DNA of 64,000 bases from Amoebidium appalachense (lineage: Eukaryota > Ichthyosporea): positions 1,488,001 to 1,552,000 of the forward strand of contig CAVNZM010000012.1 of NCBI GenBank assembly GCA_963693365.1, written 5' to 3'. The position numbers and the translations under genes were made by a program. Shown here one piece after another: positions 13,643-32,225 of this stretch. Positions within the stretch are counted from its first letter, which is position 1. Every line of letters starts with the position of its first letter. A model generated the notes under the pieces. That model ran no database searches. It saw nothing but the letters and a program-made list of their open reading frames with translations, and was not told the DNA's origin.

Positions 13643-15788
13643 TCAAAAAGCACTGAGTCTACGGCCGGCACGAAACGACGTACAAAAACAGGACTACTCT
13701 GTTCAAACCAGGACTGTGTTTATTTTTTCCTCCCCCTTCCCCTCGTACTCTCACCCATCTCGAAAGAAAAAAAAAAAAAAAAAAACCAAGAAAAAGGAAG
13801 AAATTAAAATAATGACATTATTTCGAGTGGAGGGGCAGACCGGGGCATGGAGAAGGGGGGGGGGGGGGGGGGAGGGGGGGGGGGGGGGAGGGGGACGGCT
13901 AAGCCTTGGTTAGCTTACTCCTAAGGTTGTGAGGACAGTAGGGCAACCAGAAACGGCCCTCGTAAAGAGTGCAAAGAGCAGTATTCATGAGGGAATCACA
14001 GGCTGTCAGGCCTCTCTGGGAGCTGCAGCAGACTCTTGAGGCGCCATGTACATGTACTTGTGTGTGTGCATATTCGTAACAAAAGGTTTTTTTTGTGGTG
14101 TGCGCATGGTGGGGTTTTTTCTTTCTCTTATTTTCTTCTTTTTTCTTGTCTTTTTTTTTATCTCGAGATCATGGGTGAAAACTCGAGGGGGGAGGGGGAG
14201 TTTGGGGGGGGTGGGGGGGGGGGGGGGGGGGGGGGGGGTCATAGGATATTTTGGCACTACAACGACTTTTAAGTTTCCCCAGTACCACCAGACAATTCCA
14301 CAGTGTTTGAGTAACAGGAAGTTCTCGTTTATGAATACAGTACTCGGGGCCTTATCCGGAACGATTAGACAATCTGCAAGTCAAAATCGCATGATATTTA
14401 TGGATACCAAAAATCAACCCCCCCGCCCCCCCCCCCCCCCCCCCCCCCCCTCCCTCCCCCCCTCCCCGGCCCCTACCCCCTCCCCCCCCCCCCCCCCCCC
14501 CCCCGGCCTCTCCTCCCCCCGCCCCCCCTCCTATCCCACCTTCCGGAACCGCGGCCCCCTCAGTCTCACCATGAATTCCCTGCCCTCATCTTCGCCCTGA
14601 TCAGGACACTGAGTTCATGATGTACCTCGGAGGCAGCCATCTACGCGTTTTTCTCACAGCCGCAACTGCCCGCAATGCCCCCCAAAGTTTGACATTCGTG
14701 GCAATAGGCGGTTCTTGTGCTAAAAAGAGCTGCTAAAAGTATCTAATGAATATCTCTTTTGACGCAGAGTAGGAAGAGTTTGGAAACGCTTTAGGGGCCG
14801 TGTTCAGCTGCAGCAATAGTCATGACTGTAATTTGGCCTGCACTGTGCAGACTGTGCAGATCTGGCTTAGCTATAGATTTCCACGCCTCTAAACCTGTTC
14901 CTTCGAATGCGGAGAGTTCCATATCACACAGGTGTGAATACAGAAGATGAGCTGCGTATGCACTCGGAAACCTGAGCCATGAGAAAGCCACAGTCGCGGC
15001 CACAGTTCAGCTTTCACGGTGCAGATCTAGGCTGTCTCAGCCTTTTGAGCGGCTCAATGAATTCATTGAATACAGGTCTTTCATTGGCTGTTCATTATCG
15101 AATGGTCTTCGCGCATCTATCGACTCAGCTTTTCTTCCAGATTGGCGCCTGAGTGTGTGTGCTCACTTCGGAAGGCCGCACTTTTTTTTTTTACTTTTTT
15201 TTTGCCGTATTGAAGCTATGCATATACAATATACGGCGCAAAGCCTTTTCATACCATAAAAATTTGCCTTTCTGATTATGTTGGTCTCCTCTATCTGTAG
15301 TGAGGGCCATTTCTCTGCTGCATCAGATGCGGGACTCCAGCGCATTCGCACGTTTTGTCTCCCAGAAGATCTTCCCTGGAATGTGCGTGAGCTTTGTTTT
15401 ATTGGCAAATACTTATCGGTAGCATCTATTTTTGGGTGCAGGCTGCGGCTTATAACTTTAGTTATAAAAAACTAGTATTTTAAAATATATTTCATTCGTG
15501 TTCGGATACATATAACGCGATTATCATTACTTTATATGTTTGGCGACCTCATCCTCGGGAAACGCGGATCTATTCCTATCGACGGTCACTAAAGTTCAGG
15601 AAAGCTTGCAACTTGATGCACCTCCTATCCATTGGTAGAACACATCGTTTTGCGGTTTCGCACCTCCAAAAAAAAAAAGTATAAAATGCCAGTAGGCTAG
15701 GTGAATTCAAACACACACAGTCTCTACTACACAGCCACTGTCGCCTTCAGACTGTTCAGTCATCCCCTCCCTCCTTTCCACCGCCAAG
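12313..15788. other. intergenic between GPCR copy C and the subtilase gene
   Basis: No gene could be supported. Contents are G and C tracts, (AAT)n at 13607-13640, a poly-G tract at 14206-14238, poly-C at 14420-14505, and about 900 bases of ordinary-complexity DNA (14620-15650) that should include the protease promoter. Frames of 65-90 codons occur on both strands there but none resembles a known protein. Confidence 0.5.
15680..15686 (+). promoter_or_regulatory. TATA box of the subtilase gene
   Basis: TATAAAA lies 109 bases upstream of the protease ATG, after a short poly-A run. The spacing would place transcription start near 15710 and leave a 5' leader of roughly 80 bases. Confidence 0.6.
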
Positions 15789-19546
<3,758 letters not shown>

Positions 19547-20203
19547 GGACAGGGGTGGTGTGGAGGCTAAGATGATAGTATTTTGGTACAAAGAGTTACT
19601 TGATGAGGTGTTGTGTTGTGTCAAAAAGATGTATTATGTACAAAGAAATTGAGTTGTTGTGATACCAACAGGTATTTGAAAACAGAGTGATGTGGCATCT
19701 GTGGGGATGTATAAGCCCACAGTAGTCTCTGGCTGCATTCAATAAAATACCTTGGCTGTAATTCTGAGTCTGTGATTACACACACGTGACACACACACAC
19801 ACACACAAAGAGACACTCAAGCTCATGCGCCTACACACACACACACACAGTGCCACATCGACACACACTTCAAGTTGCATACAGGCGCGCGCGCACACAC
19901 ACACATGTACGCTCATACACACCCCGTGACACCAGCAGCACACAGACGGGGTGCCGTCATACCCACACAGGCTGGTAACCTTTTCGGTGCCCCGAATCCT
20001 CTTCTTTCCCCCATCCCCCCCCCCCCCCCCCCCCCCCCCCCCACCCTCAATCACCCGTAGGCTTCCCCCTCCTCCCCTCCCCTCCCGCCCCGGCCTCCCA
20101 CTCCTCCGCACCTCCCTCTCCTCTTCCTCCCCCCTCCTCCCCCAGCCCCCCCACCACACACACACATTCACACACACGTGTCCGCACGCGCACACACGTG
20201 TGT

Positions 20204-20251
<48 letters not shown>

Positions 20252-20388
20252 GCACGCACGCACCCCCCCCCCCCACACACACACACACATGCGCGCGCAC
20301 ACGCGCACACGCACACGCACACGCGCACGCGCACGCGCACGCGCACGCGCACACGCACACGCACACGCACACGCACACGCACACACAT

Positions 20389-20426
<38 letters not shown>

Positions 20427-21116
20427 GGGCAATTCAAAAAAAAGGGTAAAGCATAAGAGCACAAACTGGTCTTCGGCTGTCGAGCTTTATCCCCACTACC
20501 ATATTCCTGCCTGCCTCTTAGGAAGGAAGGAGAAAGAAATGTCGTCTCTCCCTGCTTGCCTAGTACGTGGAGATGGAGGGAGAGACCTTTGCATATATCA
20601 CTGGGAGCATTTAATCCCCTCCCCCCCTCCCACCCCGGTCCCCCTCCCTCCCCCCCCCCCCCCCCAAAACCAACCATCCCCACCCCACCCCGGCTTAGCA
20701 CAAATAATAAAAAACAAGAAATAAAACAAAAACAGAAAAATTGGAGAGGTGAGGTCCAACGACAACGTTATGAGGGATGGCCGGGATGAGGGTCGGGCGG
20801 GCGGGCGGGCGGGGGGGGGGGGGGGGGGGGGGGGGGATTGATGGAATAGGGGGGGAGGATGGGGGGTACAAGTGGTGGTGGTGGTGGTGGGAAGAAAAGA
20901 GAGGCTGGTTAAGCACATCTAACGTTAACATGCTCGCGTCCTACGGGTACATAGGTAAAGGCCTTCAAGTATTCCGCAAAAACAGCTGTATTAGAAAAGT
21001 TACCACAGGTTGCACGTTGATACCTCTCTCGGGTCATGTGGGGGTGTGATTGGCCAGTGTGTGTGCCCGTATGGTTTTTCTTGTTTCTTGGGTGCAGGGA
21101 CGGAGGGAGGGGAAGA

Positions 21117-21149
<33 letters not shown>

Positions 21150-21538
21150 AGGGAGGGGAGGGGGGGGGTGGGGGGGGGGGCGGAAGCAGAAGGGGCAGAG
21201 AAGGTGTATTCGGATACCTTCGGAAACGAGATGCTGAGAGCCTAAGGGGCCCTAGGAGAAGGGGGAGGGGGGGGGGGGGGAGGGGGGGGAGAGGGAAGGG
21301 GGAAATTGGGGGGGGGGGGGGGGGGGGGCACAGGAAGTTTGGGGACATTTTGAGGTTGTCTCCCCAGACTCTTGAGGCAAAGCCGTATGGTGTTGAACGG
21401 AAAGGTATTTCTGTTTCTGAATAGTCTGGGCCTGATCCGAAACCATGACATAATCTACAACAAATCTTCGCTATGCCAAAGAACAACACTTTGCCCTCTC
21501 CAGCTATCATTCACGAACAGAACTAATTAGTGCCCCCC

Positions 21539-21571
<33 letters not shown>

Positions 21572-21833
21572 CCCAATTGGAGTTTACGGGGACTACAAGC
21601 CGGCCTCAATTGGCCGGAAAAATAATGTGCCAAAAGCTGAATAAGAACCCAAAAAAGGCAATGAGGCGTGGAAAGCCAGTTTTGCCATCTTCATGGTGGT
21701 TGGGATTACGCATTTAGTGGTAACTATATACTTCACACACACACACAGAAATTTGCCAGCTTATCTCCCTCTCCCTCGCGCTCTCTGCCTTCTTCTTCTT
21801 CTTGCGCTCTCTGCCTTCTTCTTCTTCTTCTTC

Positions 21834-21867
<34 letters not shown>

Positions 21868-21911
21868 GATCTTCGCTAACATATATGTGTTTGCATACAA
21901 AAATACTGCCG
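19547..21911. other. intergenic between the subtilase and GPCR copy D (convergent)
   Basis: This contains the protease 3' UTR, then CA/GC-alternating DNA (20155-20425), C runs, a G-rich block with (GGGC)n at about 20797-20812, and large G tracts at 21120-21330. No gene is supported. Confidence 0.5.
19741..19746 (+). terminator. AATAAA polyadenylation signal of the subtilase gene
   Basis: AATAAA lies 195 bases after the protease stop codon, in unique sequence just before the next CA-rich region. Confidence 0.5.
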
Positions 21912-22905
21912 TTATGGACCCTGTGTTGTATTTTGCTGGTCGGCGTCATTCAGTCTTTGTGGTACACATAGAATCTTTTTCAACAGCACCCGTATTTTTG
22001 CACACCTTGAAACCCCTCCACCACTACTTTGCTCCGAGGGGAATGTAAGAAACACCCAATATACGTCCGCATTCAACACACCCGACAGATCGCACAAGCG
22101 GCCTGAAGCGGCCCAACCCACACCGGCATCTTAATATGAACCCTTGGAAGAGAGAGGAGGGTAAAAAGAACAAAGGGAAACCACGTGATCAGATATACGA
22201 GCACAAATAGGTTCATGTGGTGGCCTAGTCGTTGCTGATTGGCCATTTGCCGTCCTTCGGCGGCAGACGCTACGGCGAGTGCTGATTGGTTGGGGAGAGA
22301 GCCAATGGTTTGGCTTGTTGGATTTGATCTTTGAGGGATGGCCAACGTTGATGGTATGCGCATAGGCGGTTGTCGTGCATGTTGCGATATGTTCTGTGAA
22401 ATCACAACAGTAAGATACATTTGCCTTGACTCGGTTCTTGGTACTCATCCTGTAAAATAAGAGGAGTCACTCTGAGTCAACAGCCGGGAGGCTTGGGGGA
22501 GAGGGGGAGAGGGAAGCCGGAGAGGGGGGAGAGGGGGGGGGGGGGGGGGGGGGGTAAGGGGTGAGCGGGGAGTGGGGTGGTTGGGACCACCACCAAGTAG
22601 GGGTGGTGGGGAGGGAGGGGGGGGGGGGGGGGAGGGTTTGCCGGAAGGGATGGCGGGCTGGGGGGGAGGTAGCAGAGCAGGCACGGGGATGAAAAACCAT
22701 CCCCCCTCCCCCCTTCCCCCCCTTTTCCCCTCCCCCTCTACATCCCCCCCCAACCACCACCACCACCCCGCATCCCTCCCCCCCCCCCCCCCCCCCCCCC
22801 CGGGGGGGGATGGGGGGCATCTACTGGCGAAGAAACACTGTTCAACAAATACTAAAAGAATGGGTAAAGAGAGAAAGGGTTGTTGGGGGGCGAGGGGTCG
22901 GGGGG

Positions 22906-22940
<35 letters not shown>

Positions 22941-24315
22941 AGGAGGGAGGGAGTAGGGTTCGGGGGTGGGGCGGGGGGGGAAGGGGGAGAAGGAGGACTG
23001 GGGCCGGGGGGGGGAGGGGCGGTTCATAGGAATTTTTTGCACGGGGATATTTTTGCACTAGACAGTCACCCTAGACACTTCAAAAAAAAGACCAAAAGTT
23101 CTTGTGTTGTATGGAAGTAGGGGAGGAGGGGTCGATTATAAGGTTATTCTCAGAAGTAAGCCTGGGAAAGTGGGAATATCAGTCTACTCCAGATTTGAGA
23201 ATGGGAGGGTTTCGACTCCTGAGTTCCCATTATGAAGGTGGAAGGAGAGTATGTGATTGATATCTATACATGGGGGAGGCTCCGTAAAGTTATCATAGAT
23301 GCCTGAAGAAGTTTTGCATGGGTAGGGGTAGTAAGGATAGACTGATGAATGCCCCAAGGAGAAAGGCAGGGAAGCGGTGCTGGTCACGGTGGGGGGGGGG
23401 GGGGGGGGGGGGAGGGGGGCGGGGAGGGGGGGGAGGCAGCGAGGGGACGCGGGGGGAGAGGAGGGCGGAGGGGGGGGGGGGGGGGGGGGTTACCTTGTGT
23501 GGGTGCCGGTGCAGGGGCTTAGCGGCTTGAAGGGCCGGCTGGGGTCTAGTGCATACAAATTGGTCCTCAGGGGGACAGATAGCGCCACTACTGAGTCTCT
23601 CAGCCAGTCCCATGTCTTTGGAGATAGCCATATTTGGGCAAAGGTCAAGGGGGAATGCATCAAGGCCCCCATCAGCACCGGAGGTTGGAGCAGGAAGTTT
23701 GGGACCAAACCCGTACATGGCTATGTATGCGTCAACGTCTGATTCGCGTGTAGAATTTCTTGCACATCTAGCTGGGAAGTTATCAAACGTCTTTCTGCTA
23801 GAGTGCATGTGCCTGTATACGAGCCCTCTAGACCTGCTCGAATATGTCCCAGCGGTTCTGTTGTGGTCGTGTTGGTTTCTAAAGGGATTCGACCTGCCGT
23901 GTTCTGTGGCTCGTTTGAACGGCCGCGGTTTGCTTCGATAGATGACTTTGTGGACCTGAGTTTAAGGGAAGGGAATAGCACATGCCTTGATCGAAATCGG
24001 ATCGATTGCCTAATGTGGTAGGTGGATGTGAAGTAACAAAATGCCGATACGACCAATGACAGGAGGGGGAGCACGGCATTATAAAGTAGGCTCAGAACGA
24101 AGTACCTTTCGGTAACTCCGCACCTCATCACAATCCTGCATTGGAAATTTGCAAAAGAGTGTCGTGTTAGCGATATCCGATGATAAGCGCAGCTTCGAGC
24201 TTTGTCCCAAATCATCATACATGTAACCGATGTACCCTTGCCACTGGCACACACACACACCTTCTGGCGCAAACATGCATGCATATATTGCGCTCACATT
24301 CACACACACATGCAT

Positions 24316-24438
<123 letters not shown>

Positions 24439-24904
24439 CACATTAATTGAACAATTGCATTCATACAGACATACCTCCCGTATCCCCTGGGAAGCACTAG
24501 TTGGATAAGGGCCAATAAGAATGGCACACCGATTCCCACCAATAGGAGTATGCGGATCCTCTTGATGATCGGTAATCGGTTTTTGACGATCACCACCCAC
24601 ACATTCACCGCCACTAAGGCCGGGCAGGCTGCAGCTGACAGAATCGCCCACGTGATAGCCCAACCAAAAACGGGGCACACACGTGCATTTGCACATGTGT
24701 TCGGATCTAAAAATTGCGCGGATGCAATGGTAGCAATGCAGAGTGTCAACAAAAAATCGGCAAGGCTTATCAGCCCCGGAAAGAACTGCACGATGCTGAA
24801 ATTTCGGCGAATGTTCTTCCATTTTTCGTGCACCTTGAAGATGACATAGGCGCTCAGAACAAGCGAAACAGAGGCACATGCGACTTGTGCTACCTGTGGG
24901 TTGT

Positions 24905-24921
24905 GTGTGTGTATGTGTGCG

Positions 24922-25009
<88 letters not shown>

Positions 25010-25032
25010 GGTGGGTGGGTGGGTGGGTGGGT

Positions 25033-25100
<68 letters not shown>
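24905..25100. repeat. (GT)n array with embedded (GGGT)9
   Basis: The GT array is interrupted at 25001-25036 by nine consecutive GGGT units, then resumes. It begins directly upstream of the copy D exon 2 acceptor (minus strand CCCACAG). Confidence 0.95.
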
Positions 25101-25104
<4 letters not shown>

Positions 25105-25408
25105 ATGTGCGTGTGTGTGCATGTGTGCGCGCGTGTGCATGTGCATGTGCGTGTGCGCGTGCGTGTGCATGTGCATGTGCGTGTGCGTGTGCGTGTGGGT
25201 GTGCGTGTGCATGTGCGTGTGTGTACGCCTGTGCGTTGTGCGTGTGGTTGTTAAAACGGAAAAGAAATAGAAAAGGCACAAAAGACACAAATCATAACTT
25301 GATTATTATAAATGACTCAAAAATATAGGCGACAGCCAGGCTACACGTGGATGCGGACTTTGGGTGTCATTTATGAGCATCCTTCCCATCTTAGAGCCCC
25401 CCCGCCTC

Positions 25409-25444
<36 letters not shown>

Positions 25445-26766
25445 CCACCCCTCACCCCCTTTTTACCCCCCTTTCTGTAAACAAAAATACCCAAGTGCAC
25501 TTGGTGACTGTCATGTCTCCACCCCTCATAGTTCATAGGTACAGTATACAGGTCCAGGTTTATCAAAAATTTCAAAAAAATATTAATATAAGAAAACAGT
25601 GTCACCCTCCTTTGTGGTTTTGAAGGTAACAGGGTCAAACTGGTAGTTGCAGAATGCCTTGGCAGAAAACCCCATGACGTTTTTGGTGTGCCAATATTGA
25701 TGAGCTTAAAGGGCGATTTAATAAGTTCTAGTACTGAGGCACTTAGAAGTGTAAGCAGAAAATATACTCAAGGTGTCATGCCACTGGTAGGTGTACTCAA
25801 AAGTAACTATTTTATGATGACCAGAAGTAGAGAAGTGGGGGGCCGTCCCTAAAAAAACAGAAAGGACGGTGTTCAGAACTCTATAAAGAAAAGTAAATAA
25901 AGCAGGGTGTTTCACAGGGAGTGCCACTCAGAAAATAAACAGGAAAATTGGTTATACTGTAGTAAAATGCATATTCTTATAACGGCCAAGTCTTCTGAAG
26001 TAAATTCTACTTCCAAACCGTTGTGAGTGGGGATGCAAGTCAGTAAAAAAGGTAGTAAAAATAAAAGAAAACAGAACAGGAAAAGTGTCGGTGGAATTTC
26101 TATACCAGCTATGTTCTGAAATCTACCTCCAAAAGTGGAGCAAATAGTGTGCATGCGATGTTTTTTGCTATTTTTTTTACTATGATGATATGAATGGTAT
26201 GATAGTGTGACTCAAAAAGCCAGTCTAACCAAGGTCTATAAAGAGTACCGAGGGCCTGTAAAATCTGAGGCGGGCACGTGGCACGTGGCTCTAAAGTTTT
26301 TTTTTTATTCCTATTTGTTCCAAGGAATTCCTTTTCCAGTACCGGACCAATCACAAATGGCCCTAGGCTGTCATCATGCATCACACTCGCCTTTGTAACG
26401 AAGGCTGCATAAACATTCGACTATTAAATACAGAAAAGCTAGTGAGACAGTCTTTCTTGAAGTACAAATAGTCCATGTACAATATAAAAAGGTTTTCAGC
26501 ATGCTACACGATGGCACCTTGTGTCAAGTTAAGCTGAAACACTGGTTCGTTCGATGGATACGAGAAATGAGTTTGGACCAATAATAATGGTTGTGGTATC
26601 ATGGAAGGAATTTCATGGCTTTTGAGTGTCACGTGCACCAAGACCAAATTGATTCTGTATAAGTAACCATTTGCCTCCGGCGGAGGGCAAAAAGGTGGGG
26701 GAAAGGAGGGGGGGAGGGGGGGGAGGGCAAGTGTTTCCACGTTTGCCATCCTGAAATTCCCTATAG

Positions 26767-26823
<57 letters not shown>
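26767..26823. repeat. 57-base poly-C run
   Basis: An uninterrupted C homopolymer on the plus strand, followed 15 bases later by a poly-G run of about 16 (26839-26853), so the two can pair as a hairpin. Confidence 0.9.
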
Positions 26824-26829
<6 letters not shown>

Positions 26830-27200
26830 TTCCCAAAAGGGGGGGGGGGGGGGAAGAAACTTTTGCTAATTGCAATGATATAGTAGATCTCTGACAGGAC
26901 CAGTCCTGTTAAATCTATATTTAGACCCGCCCAGCCATTGGTTTCCAACGTGTGCACGTACTTGCAACAAAGCACGTGCCACGCCCGTGTACGATAATGG
27001 GTTATGAGCAACAAAACCGATGAGGCCTCACATTCCCCTTAAAGCTAAGCTTCTTCAATCCGAGTTGGAAGGAGAATATTCTATACAGCATCATGGCGAG
27101 CACCCTGGCTCCCAGACCCAAAGAACTGGTTACCCCCCCCCACCCCCCCACGCCCCTCCCTCCTACCCCCCCCCCCCCCCCCACACACACACACCCCTTC

Positions 27201-27232
<32 letters not shown>

Positions 27233-27679
27233 ACCCCCCCCACCCCCTCCCTCCCCCTTCCCCCTCAGCCCAAGAGTCAATTGGAAAACAAACCGGAGTA
27301 GAATGTAGGCTAAGTTGGGGAGGGAAATCTCCAAGCCCCACGGCTCACGGGATGAGTCTGAGTTGAATGTTCGGGTCAGACAATTCAACATCTCCCTCAT
27401 GCTGGAAATAATCTGCCACTGACACCGTTCAACCCATGTGGAAAATTTTTGTGTGCCGTATGATATGCACTACATATACATGTATCATGATACGGGGTGT
27501 TGCATATGGACATGAACGGGATTAGCAGAGAACCTTCTCAGCCAGGATGATGCGTGTGTATGTGTGTGTGTGTGTATGTGTGCGTGTGGTTGTGGCCCGG
27601 GGGGTACCTGTGTGTGTGTGTGTGTATGTCACCGGTGTCTGTGTGTCTGTGTGTGTGTGCGTGTGTGCGTGTGTGTGTG

Positions 27680-27974
<295 letters not shown>

Positions 27975-28339
27975 TGTGTGCTTGTGTTGTGTGTATGTGT
28001 GTAAGTTCAAGTTATCATAAACTAGCTCTTTTTTTTTGGGGGGGGGGGGGGGGGGGGGGGAGGGGGAAGGGGGTTGGCACCGGGGGAAGGGGGGAGGGGA
28101 GGAGGGGAGGGGTCGGGGGGTCGGTCGGGGGACGGAAGCAGTGTTACACAGAGTGCTACAGGATATCTTTATAATCAGCAACTGAAACTACACTGGCACA
28201 GCCGGGGTTTCATTTAATAGAGAATTTGACTCTGCCAACTCAGGTATACAAATAGTTCGAGCCTCGTCCTAGAAAAACAATGAAACTTACGAGTTTCAAC
28301 AGTGGCCGTTGCATATTTACATCCATTCAAAGTTCTGAA

Positions 28340-28932
28340 TCAGACTTGTGTTGTTGCTTGTTCATCGTCAATTTGCGGCGCACAAAAAAATCTACGCAAC
28401 ACTCCCCTTAGCTTGTTATACCTTGAAGCCTCCCCATTGTTTTGCCACCCATGTGGCGATACGAGAAACACCCAATAAACAGCTGCATTTAAAACACCAG
28501 ATATGCTGACACAGGCAGATTGAAAAGGACCGAACCAACTTGGGACTTTTATATGTATTTTTGGCAGGGTGAGGAGGGTAAAAAGAACAAAAGGGAACCA
28601 CGTGACCACATACACGAGCACAAAAAGGTTCATGTGTCTACCAAGTTTGCGCTGTTGAACAAGTCGTCGCTCCTCGGCCGCTGACGCGATGCTGAGTGCT
28701 GATTGGTTGTGGGGTGGACCAATCACGTGGCTTGTAGATGTCACGGTCACACTAGTACTCATGGAGCTCAGCCTTGCCTGTTGTACCCGTGTTTGGAACT
28801 TGGAAATACGCACGTGTACACACACACACACATGTACACACACACATGCACACATTGCACACACGCGTGCACGTGGGCGCACCCGCGTGCGCACAAACAT
28901 ACACAAACACATTATACACACACACACAGTGT

Positions 28933-28965
<33 letters not shown>

Positions 28966-29102
28966 ACACACACAAACACACACACGTGCGCATATGCACG
29001 CGCACGCACACACATACACACATGCACACACGCACATTCACTCATGTCCACATGCACACACGCACACACACACACACACACACACATGCACATACACACA
29101 CA

Positions 29103-29145
<43 letters not shown>

Positions 29146-29152
29146 ACATACA

Positions 29153-29197
<45 letters not shown>

Positions 29198-29209
29198 ATA
29201 CACATACAT

Positions 29210-29286
<77 letters not shown>

Positions 29287-31286
29287 CACACGTGCACCTA
29301 CGTAGGCATACACACTCAAAGACACTCAGCAATGCAAGCAACACTTGCACACACACATACAACTTTTAGCGGACACAAACACAGATGCATACACACACAC
29401 ACACACACACACACACTAACTCCATATACACACATGTGTGCCCATGTACACAGACAAACACACAGACACACACAGACACGGACACATGCCCGCATGCATG
29501 CCCGCATGCACGCAAGCACGGATCCACACACGGTAATGAACATTACCATTTGTACATTACTCAGGACATCCCAGAATTACAAAATACCCACCCATTTTTT
29601 CTTTTTGTGGGGGGAGGGGGGGGGGGGGGTTAGGATTTCGGCCAAGTCTGCACCTGAGGCTCATTCATTCGAAGTCCCGCATTCAGGGCCCCTTTACACT
29701 TTACATGGGGTGTAGTTCAAGTTGTACAATACACAATAATCCCCCCCCCCCCCCCCCCCCCCCCCCAGGAAAAAAAAAACCCAAAAAAAAAAAACCAACC
29801 TCCCTCTCCCTCTCCAGAGCCGAGGATATGCTGCAAATTAGTACAAGCTTTGTGGTTGTGCAATGTGCATGTAACAGTCGAAGACGGCACATCAACAAGT
29901 CAAAAAGTTAGCCGGCGTTCAAAAAGAGAGGGAGAGGGGTTTGTAGTTAGTTTTTTTTTTTGGGGGGGGGGAGGGGGGGGGGGGGGGAAGGGGGATGGGT
30001 GAAGGGGGTGGGCTGGTAAGTGACCGGCCTCCGGAGGTGGGGGGGGGGGGGAAGGGGGGGGGGGGGGGGGAGGCACATACCTTTGATGGGTGCTTGGGTG
30101 AGGTTTTTGTGACGGGGAGGCCCGGCTGAGACCTGCTGCACACCATTTGGCCCTCAGGGGGACACATGGTGCCTGATGCAAGTCGATCAGCCAGGGATGC
30201 GTGTCGGAACATAGCCATATTTGGATCACAGTCATCGGAGCGGCGTGAAAGGTCAAACATTGTTTGATCACATTCCTGCCGTGATTCACGACGAATGGAA
30301 ATGGCTGAAATTGGCGGTTGATTATGAACTGAATCGCTAGTGGTTTGGTGCGACTTCAAACCACTTTGGTCTTGGGGTGGGATTGGAATTCTTATGAGAT
30401 GATCCGCATTGACAGCCTGTGTCTCTGTGACGCCAGCCCCAACTTGGTAATCGTTGGTGGTCAATTCTTTCGCTTTTGTGTTCAAGAAAATTTCTTCCCT
30501 ATTTACTGCATTTAGAGACACGCGTGGAGGGTGTAGGGGGTTTCCTTCTATAGCAGTACTAGTCTTTGAGGTCCACAGTTGGAGAGATCGGAATCGCACG
30601 CTTTTGGATCGAAATCGGATCGATTGCCTAATGCGGTAGGTGGATGTGAAGTAGCAGAAGGCCGATATGACCAATGAAAGAAGGGGGAACACGACGTTGT
30701 AAAGCAGACTGAGAGGAAAATACTTTGCTGTTACTCCACACCTCATCACAATTCTGTGATAATTGGAATATCATAAAATCTATGTCAGTGGGTCGGCGGT
30801 AGAGGCACGATCAAAAAAGAACCGCAAGAGACTTGTAACAACCAATAACCCGTCCCCCCCCCCCCCCCCCCCCCCCCCCATCCCCTCCCCCTCCCCCCCG
30901 CCCCGCCCGCCCGCCTGCCCGCCCGCCCGCCCACCCTTCCGTTTGCACCTTCATCAGCATTGACCTTTTTTTACCCTTAGGAACCTGCATTTAGAGTATT
31001 TATAAAGGCTGCCCTTTGAGGTTTCTTACAACCATCGAGCTCAATAACTCCCCAAAATAGAGGCAAACACGGAAGCCCCCTGCTTCACGCACACACACAT
31101 GAGCTCAAGGGGACAACCACCAGCACACGCAAACAAATACAGACACACACACAGACACACGCGTACACAGACACACACACACACAGACACACACACAGAC
31201 ACACACGTACAGGGACACACACACAGACACATTCACAACACACACACAGACACACACACAACGCACACACACGCACACACACGCAG

Positions 31287-31326
<40 letters not shown>

Positions 31327-31821
31327 ACACACACACACATTTCATGTTGAGGCACATGCACGCACGGGCAGCACTGTCTTCGAACGATGCAAGCTTACCT
31401 TCCGTATCCCCTAGGAAGCGCAAGAGGAATAATCGCTAGGAGGAAAGGCACGCCGATTCCCACAAATAGAAGTGTGCGAATTCTTTTGATGATCGGCGAT
31501 CGGTTTTTCACAATCACAGCCCACACATTTCCAGCCACCAACACAGGGCAAAATGTCGCAGATAACATCACCGTAGTCACCCCCAAACCCATCAAAGTGC
31601 ACACACGTGTATCTGCACACGTGTTCGGATGAAACAGTTGTATTGCGCCCACCACAACGACCCAAAGGGACCATAAGAAATCGGCCAGGCTTATCAGCCC
31701 CGGAAAGAACTGCATGATGCTGAAATTTTGGCGGTCGTTTTTCCATTTTTGGAAGACTTTGAAAATGACGTAGGCGCTTGGGAAAAGTGCTGCAGAAGTG
31801 CACGCCACAGAAATCACCTGG

Positions 31822-31891
<70 letters not shown>

Positions 31892-32173
31892 ACGCGCGCA
31901 CGCACGTGCGTGTGTGCGTGCGTGGTGGATGCGTGGGTGGGTGCGTGGGTGCGTGCGTGGGTACGTGCGTGTGTGCGTGGGTGGGTGGGTCGTGCGTGCG
32001 CATCTGTGTGCGTGCGTGTGCGTCTGCGTGGGCCTGTGTGTATGGGTCTGTGCGCGCATGAGTATTTCAAACAACCATAAGCACTGTGGGCCCCGGTTGG
32101 GTGGGTGGTTGTGTGGATAGATAATTGGGGTAAGGGGGAGGTGGAGAGGGTTGGGGACGAGGGTAGGGGTGAG

Positions 32174-32225
<52 letters not shown>

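Noticed and set aside
15163-15475. overlapping 65-81-codon frames on both strands upstream of the protease
   Set aside because: Ordinary-complexity DNA with open frames on both strands, no family match and no splice structure; length is within chance.
31090-31350. CRISPR-like or satellite array because of regular ACACAGACAC spacing
   Set aside because: It is imperfect dinucleotide repeat with no spacers, in a eukaryotic intron.
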